From: Deltaproteobacteria bacterium
Lineage (GTDB): Bacteria > Desulfobacterota > Desulfobacteria > Desulfobacterales > Desulfobacteraceae
Length of the DNA: 6,780 nucleotides
Direction of reading: 5' to 3'
Assembly (NCBI GenBank): GCA_019314105.1
Contig: JAFCZY010000100.1
Location: 1-6,780, forward strand
Shown here one piece after another: positions 1 through 5,537 of this stretch. The first letter of the stretch is position 1, and each line of letters begins with the position of its first letter. The notes below the pieces were generated by a model. It did no database searches, had not been told where the DNA came from, and saw only the letters and a list, made by a program, of their open reading frames with translations. The translations under genes were made by a program, and so were the position numbers.

Positions 1-638
1 AACAACGCAATCACCAGCACAATCCCCACAATTCTGACCATCAGCACCACGGTCAGAGCTGTGAGAATGAGTAATGTGAGATAAAAGAAAGTCGTATTGA
101 TACCCCTTAAGGCGGTAAATTCAGTATCAAAACAAACACCGAAAAACTGGTTGAAAAAAAGTACGGAAACGCCAAGAACCAAAATATCCAAGCCGGCAAC
201 ATATAAAAGGTCTTTACTTGAAATCAGCAGGATATCACCAAACAAATAGGAGCTGAGATTAAAATACCCGGGTGTCATGTCAATGAGTAAAATACCCGAT
301 GCCATTCCCACGGCCCAGAGCGTGCCGATAATGGTGTCTTCCCTTTCTTTTGCGTGAAGACTGACAAGCCCCACGGTTACGGCGGCAATGATGGCTGCGA
401 GGATGGCCCCTAACATTGGATCAAACCATGCCAGTCCTGCATTTACCTGGAGAAAAAGAGCCAGCCCGATGCCGCCGAAGACGCAATGGGAAATAGCGCC
501 GGCAAGGTATCCGATTTTTTTGATGGTGACAAAGGTTCCAATGATGCCAAAGGAAATGGAGGCAAGGGAACCCATGATAAAGGCATATTTTAAAAACAGG
601 TTGTCAGGATCAAAGATCGCTGAAAATAGCTCAATCAT
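1..638 (-). CDS. znuB: Zinc/manganese ABC transporter permease, ZnuB/TroC type (partial, C-terminus beyond window)
   Basis: This is the membrane subunit of a metal ABC importer (ABC-3 family), which passes Zn2+ or Mn2+ from the periplasmic binding protein into the cytoplasm using ATP hydrolysed by the neighbouring ATPase. I translated 212 residues from the ATG at 636-638. The frame is open to the left edge, so roughly the last quarter of a typical permease of about 270 residues is missing. The protein is strongly hydrophobic with several predicted membrane helices. Family-like segments include ISHCVFGGIGLA near residues 50-61, YLFGDIL near 131-137, and VRIVGIVLVIAL at the truncated end (usual form VGxLLVxALL). 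The start overlaps the znuC stop by 8 bases, and a strong GGAAGGA ribosome binding site lies 7 bases upstream. Metal specificity cannot be read from this subunit. Confidence 0.93.
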   Translation of the reverse strand, partial: MIELFSAIFDPDNLFLKYAFIMGSLASISFGIIGTFVTIKKIGYLAGAISHCVFGGIGLALFLQVNAGLAWFDPMLGAILAAIIAAVTVGLVSLHAKEREDTIIGTLWAVGMASGILLIDMTPGYFNLSSYLFGDILLISSKDLLYVAGLDILVLGVSVLFFNQFFGVCFDTEFTALRGINTTFFYLTLLILTALTVVLMVRIVGIVLVIAL

Positions 639-1398
639 GCGTGTGTCCTTCCGGGCTACATCTGTGATCATGCCGTACCATTTTCAGATCACCATGATAG
701 ATATCCTTTATCATGGCACCATTGATCAGACTTGTGGGATGAATAACGACCTGGCGGTTTACGCAGATAACACTTTTGACATATTTTGAAACAAATCCAA
801 GATCATGGGATACCAGAAGAATGGTCATTTTTGCGTTCAGTTTATGTAAAATGGAAAACAGATTTTCTTCTGTCTGTTGATCTACGTTGGCGGTGGGTTC
901 ATCCAGTAATAGGATGTCCGGGTTGCTGCATAAGGCCCTGGCAATAAGAATTCGCTGTTTCTGACCGCCGGAAAGTTCGTTGAATCCTGTAGGGGCAAAA
1001 CCGGTCATTCCCACATCATCAATGGCGTTTAATGCCATATCTCTGTCCTTTTTTGAAAACCACAGGTTCGTTTTTTTAAGTCTTCCCATTAACACCACGT
1101 CCATGACGGTTGCCGGAAAGGTCATGTCAAGGTGTGCATACTGAGGCATATACCCGATTCTTTGCCTGACGTTGTCCGGAGATTTTCCAAATATGCGGAC
1201 ATCGCCTTTGTCCGGTTTGATCAAACCGAGAATCAGCTTGAGAAGGGTGGTTTTTCCCCCGCCATTGGGGCCGACAATACTGGCGAATTCTCCTTTTTTA
1301 ATGAAAAGCGTCACATCCTCCAGAACATTGCATTGTTTATAGGCAAAGGAGATATTATTTAACAGGATTTCATGTGTAGGGTTATTATTTTTCTGCAT
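631..1398 (-). CDS. znuC: Zinc/manganese ABC transporter ATP-binding protein, ZnuC type
   Basis: This cytoplasmic ATPase powers the metal importer. The 255 residues show the full ABC ATPase motif set: Walker A GPNGGGKTT (43-51), Q-loop Gln86 in YMPQYA, signature LSGGQ (142-146), Walker B DILLLDEPT (161-169) with catalytic Glu167, and the switch His198 in VSHD. Length and motif spacing are normal for ZnuC/TroB/MntB proteins. The last 20 residues are rich in His (236, 243, 246, 252, 254), a tail seen in some metal-transport ATPases and possibly involved in metal binding or sensing (inference). The gene lies 34 bases downstream of znuA and overlaps znuB by 8 bases, so it is the middle gene of the operon. 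No strong ribosome binding site precedes the ATG at 1396-1398. The next in-frame Met, residue 83, lies beyond Walker A, so this start is kept. Confidence 0.96.
   Translation of the reverse strand: MQKNNNPTHEILLNNISFAYKQCNVLEDVTLFIKKGEFASIVGPNGGGKTTLLKLILGLIKPDKGDVRIFGKSPDNVRQRIGYMPQYAHLDMTFPATVMDVVLMGRLKKTNLWFSKKDRDMALNAIDDVGMTGFAPTGFNELSGGQKQRILIARALCSNPDILLLDEPTANVDQQTEENLFSILHKLNAKMTILLVSHDLGFVSKYVKSVICVNRQVVIHPTSLINGAMIKDIYHGDLKMVRHDHRCSPEGHTHD
646..652 (-). promoter_or_regulatory. Ribosome binding site of znuB
   Basis: On the minus strand GGAAGGA lies 7 bases before the permease ATG, inside the 3' end of znuC. It fixes the permease start at 638 and allows independent or coupled initiation while the znuC ribosome terminates. 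Confidence 0.7.
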
Positions 1399-1432
1399 AA
1401 TTTCAGTCTTAATGAATACAATTAGCTTTCAT

Positions 1433-2314
1433 TTATTTTTTTAATATTCCAGCAATAGCGTGAGCTATGGTTTCCATATTGGCCAGGTAATCATAGGCAA
1501 GGGGATCGATGAACACCACACCACCGTCAATGGCGGCGGCAATTTTCTCTGCCGTATCTTTGTCAAACTGGGGCTGGGCAAAAATCACCCGGGTTTTCTG
1601 TTTTTTTGCCAGTTTGATGATATTGGACAGTGCTTTTCCTTTGGGTGCTTTTCCCATGGTTTCAATGGCAACCTGTTTCAAGCCGTACGCATCTGCAAAA
1701 TACCCGAAAGAGGGATGAAATACAAATAGATTTTCTCCCTTTGATGCTTTGAGGATTGTTCTCAGGCGCTGGTCAAGATCATCCAGATCTTTTGCAAATT
1801 GGTCATAATTTTTTTTGTAGGCATTTCGATTCTCCGGATCGATACGGGAAAGTGTCTTGAAAATTGTATGCGCCTGTATTTTGACAAGCAGCGGGCTCAT
1901 CCAGATATGGGGATCTTTACCGATAGACTCGGTTTGATCTTTGTCATCATGATGATGGTGTTCCTCCATTTCTCTCAAGACAATATTTTCACGGGTATCC
2001 ATAATTGTTATGCCGGTTATGGCTTCGATCCTATGCAGAATACCGTTTTCAAAGGGCACACCAATCCTGAAATAGATGTCAGATGACATCAGTTTTTTTA
2101 TTTGGTCCGGTGAGGGAGAATAGGTGGCAGGGCTTTTACCCGGCATTACCAAGACATCAACGATTACCTTGTCTTTTCCGATTTGTTCAACAAAATATTT
2201 CTGGGGAAGGATACTGACATGGACGTTGAGGGGAGGTTTTGCAAAGGCGTTTAAGGGCAGCAGACAGGTGATGGCAATCGCAACCAGTATATAATATTTT
2301 TTAATCACTTCCAT
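1433..2314 (-). CDS. znuA: Metal ABC transporter substrate-binding protein, ZnuA/TroA family, with a substituted metal-ligand position
   Basis: This secreted protein captures Zn2+ (or Mn2+) and delivers it to the permease. It has 293 residues, normal for the cluster A-I binding proteins. An N-terminal signal peptide (positive MEVIKK, hydrophobic core 8-22, likely cut after AFA at 23-25) has no good lipobox around Cys17, so the mature form is probably soluble in the periplasm. Expected ligands are His136 in DPHIWMSP, His200 in VFHPSFGYF and Asp270 in FIDPLAYDY. At the usual first His (PHxYEPxP in relatives) this protein reads SPATYSPSP, giving Ala63. A His/Asp-rich loop (EEHHHHDDKD, 117-126) sits where zinc-type members carry theirs and favours zinc over manganese. 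A long helical segment (about 143-192) joins the two lobes. It is the first gene of the operon. The start is supported by AAGGGG just upstream and by the signal peptide. Confidence 0.94.
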   Translation of the reverse strand: MEVIKKYYILVAIAITCLLPLNAFAKPPLNVHVSILPQKYFVEQIGKDKVIVDVLVMPGKSPATYSPSPDQIKKLMSSDIYFRIGVPFENGILHRIEAITGITIMDTRENIVLREMEEHHHHDDKDQTESIGKDPHIWMSPLLVKIQAHTIFKTLSRIDPENRNAYKKNYDQFAKDLDDLDQRLRTILKASKGENLFVFHPSFGYFADAYGLKQVAIETMGKAPKGKALSNIIKLAKKQKTRVIFAQPQFDKDTAEKIAAAIDGGVVFIDPLAYDYLANMETIAHAIAGILKK

Positions 2315-2362
2315 TTTTCCCCTTTTGTCGTTAATATTAGCAGATCAGAGTGTAAACGATAT

Positions 2363-2392
2363 TTATAAAAAATGCCACAACAGTGTTGGCAA
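2363..2392 (-). promoter_or_regulatory. Candidate sigma-70 type promoter of the znuACB operon
   Basis: On the minus strand a TTGCCA (-35 like, 2387-2392) is followed after 18 bases by TTATAA (2363-2368), or after 19 bases by TATAAA (2362-2367). This puts a start roughly 40 bases before the znuA ATG. The spacing is at the long end and the match is moderate, so this is a prediction. The overlapping palindrome at 2373-2391 would block this promoter if a repressor bound it. Confidence 0.4.
2373..2391. promoter_or_regulatory. Imperfect 19-base palindrome, candidate operator between znuA and the sensor kinase
   Basis: TGCCACAACAGTGTTGGCA pairs 7 of 9 positions around a central A (outer TGCCA/TGGCA arms are perfect). 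A nested perfect 11-base palindrome, CAACAGTGTTG, lies one base off that centre. It sits in the 112-base divergent gap and covers the spacer and -35 of the proposed znuA promoter. Fur-family (Zur, Mur) sites are often dyads of about this size, but it does not match the enterobacterial Zur box I know. It could instead bind the adjacent OmpR-type regulator, although such sites are more often direct repeats. Confidence 0.4.
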
Positions 2393-2426
2393 TGTGGAAA
2401 GCGTTTAATTTGGAAGACAACTAAAT

Positions 2427-3449
2427 ATGCAGATTTTAAACCCCTCACGGTGGTATCTTCACCCTGTTTTTATTTTTACCTGTTCTATTTTTGCCCTGTT
2501 CACAGTTCTTGTGATGACGGTCAGTTGGTATATGGAAATCACCTCGGCGCTTGAAGTGATTATCCTGAAGTTTCATATTGATCCCCAATCGATTTTTCCT
2601 TCAAAGACCGGGATGACCATACTGGTTTTAAGTGCGTTGATTGCAGTGGTATTGATCGGTATTCTTCTTGCCTTTATTTATTACCAGAAAACCGTCAATC
2701 TTTTCAGGCTTCAGCATAATTTTATTTATAATTTTACTCATGAGCTCAAGACCCCTGTAACCTCTTTAAGAATTTATCTTGAGACCTTTATCCGGCACCC
2801 ACTAGAGCCAGATGAAATAAAAAAATACAGTAAAAATATGTTGGAAGATATTGATCGGCTTACGGAAAATATTAACAGCATCCTTAATCTTGCCAGAATT
2901 GAAAGTCAAAATTTTGATTCCGAAGTTACCAGGAATAATTTGGTTAAATTTGTAAAAAATTTTTGCAAAAAAAACACATCTCTTTTTCGGGATATGGATA
3001 TTGAAATCGAAAATCAATCCAACAGCCGGATGGTTTATCCGGTGAATTCGTTTTTATTTGAGATGCTGTTAATGAACATCATTTCCAATGCCATTAAGTA
3101 TAATGAATCCCAAACGCCAAAGCTCACCATCCGGTTTAAAAGTTTTATACAAAAAGTGACCATTGAGTTTATAGATAATGGGATCGGTGTTGATAAAAAG
3201 GAGGCAAAAAAAATTTTCAGGAAATTTTATCAATCCGGCCGGAACCATAAAAACGAGGTCTCGGGATCGGGTCTTGGGTTGTACCTTGTGTCCAGTATCG
3301 CCAACATCCATGGATGGAGAGCATCGGCTACAAGCAAAGGGAAAGGAAAGGGGGCCACTTTTATAATTACCATTCCAAGGGCAAGCATTGCCAATGTCAG
3401 GGAGAAGAATCTATGGAAGCGATTGAAAAAAAGCGTATTCTGGTCATAG
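2427..3449 (+). CDS. Membrane sensor histidine kinase, short-loop, HAMP-less
   Basis: This inner-membrane histidine kinase should phosphorylate the response regulator encoded next to it. The 340 residues run as follows: transmembrane helix 1 (about 13-35), an external loop of only about 27 residues, transmembrane helix 2 (about 63-86), then a HisKA dimerisation domain with FTHELKTP (103-110, phospho-acceptor His105). The HATPase domain follows: N box NIISNAIKYN (217-226), G1 DNGIG (250-254), F box FRKFY (264-268) and G2 GSGLGL (280-285). There is no HAMP, PAS or GAF domain. The tiny loop suggests sensing within the membrane or through a partner protein. A basic C-terminal tail (about 318-340, with KNLWKRLKK) extends past the ATPase fold, and its coding DNA overlaps the regulator gene. 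GGAAG lies 10 bases before the ATG. The signal is not known; divergence from znuA makes metals a candidate. Confidence 0.93.
   Translation: MQILNPSRWYLHPVFIFTCSIFALFTVLVMTVSWYMEITSALEVIILKFHIDPQSIFPSKTGMTILVLSALIAVVLIGILLAFIYYQKTVNLFRLQHNFIYNFTHELKTPVTSLRIYLETFIRHPLEPDEIKKYSKNMLEDIDRLTENINSILNLARIESQNFDSEVTRNNLVKFVKNFCKKNTSLFRDMDIEIENQSNSRMVYPVNSFLFEMLLMNIISNAIKYNESQTPKLTIRFKSFIQKVTIEFIDNGIGVDKKEAKKIFRKFYQSGRNHKNEVSGSGLGLYLVSSIANIHGWRASATSKGKGKGATFIITIPRASIANVREKNLWKRLKKSVFWS
3399..3404 (+). promoter_or_regulatory. Ribosome binding site deciding the response regulator start
   Basis: AGGGAG lies 8 bases before the ATG at 3413, inside the kinase gene. The open frame extends upstream to an ATG at 3314, but only the 3413 start has a ribosome binding site, and it places the receiver domain's first strand (KRILVIEDE) at the normal distance from the N-terminus. 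Confidence 0.7.
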
Positions 3450-4171
3450 AAGATGAAGTGCATATTGCAGATGGAATCCGTTTGAATCTTTCCATTCAGG
3501 GGTATCAGGTAAAAATTGCCATAGATGGCCTTGATGGTCTTGATCAATGGCGGTCCTGGAAACCGGATTTGATTATTCTTGATATTATGCTGCCCATGAT
3601 CGATGGGTTTTCTATTTTAAAAACCATTCGACAGGAAGATGAAAAAATTCCTGTGCTCATCCTTTCTGCCAGGGGGGATACAAAGGATAAAGTCAAAGGG
3701 CTTCGATACGGTGTAGATGATTATTTGTCAAAACCGTTTGACCTTGAGGAGTTTCTTTTAAGAGTTGATCGCCTGATCAAAAAAAAGACCTGGTATGAAG
3801 ATGAGAAAAAAGATGATACTTCAGGATATCATCTGAAGGCCGCCTGTAAAATGTTTGAAGGCGACGCTTATGATTTTGGGGATAATCATATTGATTTTGT
3901 CACTTTCAAAGCCCGGTGCGCTGTCGGTGAAATCATTTTGACAGACCAGGAAATCGTTCTGTTAAGGCTTTTTATCGCAAATAAGGGAAAACCCATGTCA
4001 AGGGAAATGCTCTTGACCGCAGCCTGGGGCTATTCAAAGGATACCTCCACAAGGACGGTGGATAATTTTATGGTCAGGTTTAGAAAATATTTTGAAAAAG
4101 AACCGAAAAAACCGGTTTATTTCATCAGCAGACGGTCTGTGGGATATGTGTTTGATCATGACGATGATTAA
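3413..4171 (+). CDS. OmpR/PhoB-family response regulator
   Basis: This DNA-binding response regulator is the presumed partner of the upstream kinase. From the chosen start it has 252 residues. The receiver domain (about 7-122) carries the acidic pair Glu13/Asp14, phospho-acceptor Asp57 in LIILDIMLP, Ser85 in LILSAR and Lys107 in LSKPF, so it should be phosphorylatable. A charged linker (about 123-150) is longer than in most OmpR proteins. A winged-helix domain (about 151-249) follows, with LTDQEIVLLRLF, the MSREMLL segment, the recognition-helix region TSTRTVDNFMVRFRKYF, and the wing RRSVGYVF. The start overlaps the kinase by 37 bases in another frame, so the pair is co-transcribed. The stop is convergent with the phosphopantetheinyl transferase, sharing TTAA. 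Target genes are unknown; candidates are its own operon and znuA. Confidence 0.94.
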   Translation: MEAIEKKRILVIEDEVHIADGIRLNLSIQGYQVKIAIDGLDGLDQWRSWKPDLIILDIMLPMIDGFSILKTIRQEDEKIPVLILSARGDTKDKVKGLRYGVDDYLSKPFDLEEFLLRVDRLIKKKTWYEDEKKDDTSGYHLKAACKMFEGDAYDFGDNHIDFVTFKARCAVGEIILTDQEIVLLRLFIANKGKPMSREMLLTAAWGYSKDTSTRTVDNFMVRFRKYFEKEPKKPVYFISRRSVGYVFDHDDD

Positions 4172-4917
4172 CCGTTGGATCCATCTGAAACAAGCGACAA
4201 CACATACTTATCATTGATAAAGGTTGAATAAACACCCACCTCAATTTTCTTTTTATTCTGCCAGATCTCATTATGGATGACCTCTACCCGGTGAAGGCTT
4301 TCATTAAATCCTTTTTTGATATATTTCAAATAGGCTTCTTTGATAGTCCAGTTTTTGAAGATCTCAACAGCATCATCTTTCAAGTTTAAAATTTCATTTT
4401 GTGTGAACGCTATTTTCATAAAATTGGCATCCGGTTTTTGGGTGATCTTTTCAATATCAATGCCAATGGTTTGATGGTTATTTTTACACCATGCAACTGC
4501 CGTATAATCGTTGCTGTGGGACAATGAAACAGGAACATCAGGGTGATGGGTAAGATAGGGGGCACCCTCATCAAGATAGGAGAGGGTGATGCGATCAAGG
4601 GATGTGTTCTTCAAAAAGAAGTGTTGCATCATCTGTTTGATCAAATACCGGCCACTTATCCATTCTATCTGTTTTTTCAGGGCTTTGAAGCTATTGATGG
4701 TGCGGATTTCATCATTACTGAAAAAGGGTTTAATAAAGTCATCTTTTTGAAATGTTTTGTTTACCATTGTTCTAAAAGCGGGGGACTTGAAATTATGATG
4801 CCGATCTTTAATGAAAACCGAATCAATGATATCCGGTATTCTGGAATACCAGATAGTGATCCCCGGTTTTGGATACAGGGTGGTGATGCTGAGTTCATTT
4901 TGAAAATTTGAAGTCAT
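4168..4917 (-). CDS. 4'-phosphopantetheinyl transferase, Sfp/Gsp superfamily
   Basis: This enzyme transfers the 4'-phosphopantetheine arm of coenzyme A to a serine of a carrier protein, activating acyl, peptidyl or aryl carrier proteins. From the ATG at 4917 it has 249 residues, typical of Sfp-type monomers. In that numbering the motifs are: GRYLIKQ (about 89-95), GAPYL (about 118-122), SLSHS (about 131-135), the Mg-binding GIDIE (about 152-156, Asp154 and Glu156) and WTIKEAYLKYIKKGF (about 190-204, with the catalytic KEAxxK). All key residues are present, so it looks functional. An alternative TTG start at 4935 overlaps the mocA stop as TTGA and would add six residues. AAAGGAG at 4937-4943 is too close to that TTG (1 base) and far from the ATG (19 bases), so the start is uncertain. 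Its carrier-protein substrate is not in the window. Confidence 0.92.
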   Translation of the reverse strand: MTSNFQNELSITTLYPKPGITIWYSRIPDIIDSVFIKDRHHNFKSPAFRTMVNKTFQKDDFIKPFFSNDEIRTINSFKALKKQIEWISGRYLIKQMMQHFFLKNTSLDRITLSYLDEGAPYLTHHPDVPVSLSHSNDYTAVAWCKNNHQTIGIDIEKITQKPDANFMKIAFTQNEILNLKDDAVEIFKNWTIKEAYLKYIKKGFNESLHRVEVIHNEIWQNKKKIEVGVYSTFINDKYVLSLVSDGSNG

Positions 4918-4931
4918 GGTCGGTTTATATA

Positions 4932-5537
4932 TCAAGCTCCTTTGCTCTTCAATTTTTCATAATCATCTATTGTGTCCACATCAATCAGAATGGCATCGTT
5001 GGGAATTGACACGTTTAAGATAGATTCTTTAAATTCATCAAAAAGAGCTCTTGCCCCGGTATCGGCGGATAATGATGTAAGGCGATGAAACAAAGGTCTG
5101 GCAATAATGACCGGGTTGCCCCGTTTGCCATTGCAGTACGGGATGACAATCGGGGCATCGGACGTTTCAAATGCATCAATAAGCCGGTTGATAATGGCAG
5201 CGGTGACAAGGGGCTGATCGCCCAGAAGAAAAAGGGCGGCATCACAGACCGGGGAAACAGTTTCAAGCCCTTTGATAAGGGAGGTGCTCTGTCCCTTTGG
5301 GTATGCCGTATTCCTGATAACTTTTGTGCCTGAAAGATCAATGGCCTGCTCTATTTCATCGGCACAATGCCCCAGCACAACAATGATTTCATGCAATGCT
5401 GATTTTCTGGCGGTCTGAATCACTTGGCCAAGAAGGGTTGTTTTCCCAAACGGCAGCAGTTGTTTGATTTTGCCCATGCGGGATGAAGCGCCTGCGGCAA
5501 GGATAATGCCGGCAATTTTTTTACTGGGAATGCTCAT
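4932..5537 (-). CDS. mocA: MocA-type molybdenum cofactor cytidylyltransferase (MobA-like NTP transferase)
   Basis: This enzyme probably joins CMP from CTP to molybdopterin, making the cytosine dinucleotide cofactor used by xanthine-dehydrogenase-family hydroxylases. The 201 residues form a single MobA-like NTP-transferase fold. Visible motifs are the nucleotide-binding LAAGASSRMG (13-22) followed by KQLLPFG (25-31), GQSTSL (82-87), the metal-binding LLGDQP (104-109, Asp107), RGNPV (139-143), DTGARAL (159-165) and DVDTIDDY (186-193). The length and the LAAGxSxRMG...QLLPFG form match MocA more than MobA (GTP-using). The XdhC-type gene directly upstream supports the cytosine branch. The ATG overlaps the upstream stop as ATGA, with no strong ribosome binding site of its own, pointing to coupled translation. 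CTP versus GTP use is inferred. Confidence 0.9.
   Translation of the reverse strand: MSIPSKKIAGIILAAGASSRMGKIKQLLPFGKTTLLGQVIQTARKSALHEIIVVLGHCADEIEQAIDLSGTKVIRNTAYPKGQSTSLIKGLETVSPVCDAALFLLGDQPLVTAAIINRLIDAFETSDAPIVIPYCNGKRGNPVIIARPLFHRLTSLSADTGARALFDEFKESILNVSIPNDAILIDVDTIDDYEKLKSKGA

Noticed and set aside
388..789. Open frame on the plus strand of 133 codons
   Set aside because: It lies opposite the znuB start and the znuC end, both with strong family motifs, and its product has no recognisable fold or ribosome binding site.
1957..1966. Tandem His codons that resemble a tag
   Set aside because: The HHHH run is a natural His/Asp-rich loop of ZnuA-type proteins, not an added tag.
2331..2339. 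Short AT palindrome TTAATATTA near the znuA ribosome binding site
   Set aside because: An eight-base AT palindrome is expected by chance in AT-rich leader DNA, and it lies downstream of the proposed promoter without other support.
2386..2403. Possible sigma-54 promoter (GG followed by GC) before the kinase
   Set aside because: The spacing between GG and GC is 11 bases instead of 10 and the conserved TTGC element is absent.
3314..3412. Upstream extension of the response regulator frame by 33 codons
   Set aside because: The extension lacks a ribosome binding site, encodes a low-complexity basic stretch inside the kinase ATPase region, and is not part of a receiver domain.
3230..3547. Minus-strand open frame crossing the kinase-regulator junction
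   Set aside because: It runs opposite two well-supported genes and its translation looks like a reverse shadow with no motif.
4543..4911. Open frame on the plus strand of 122 codons
   Set aside because: It is antisense to the phosphopantetheinyl transferase, which has every catalytic motif, and the antisense product shows no family features.
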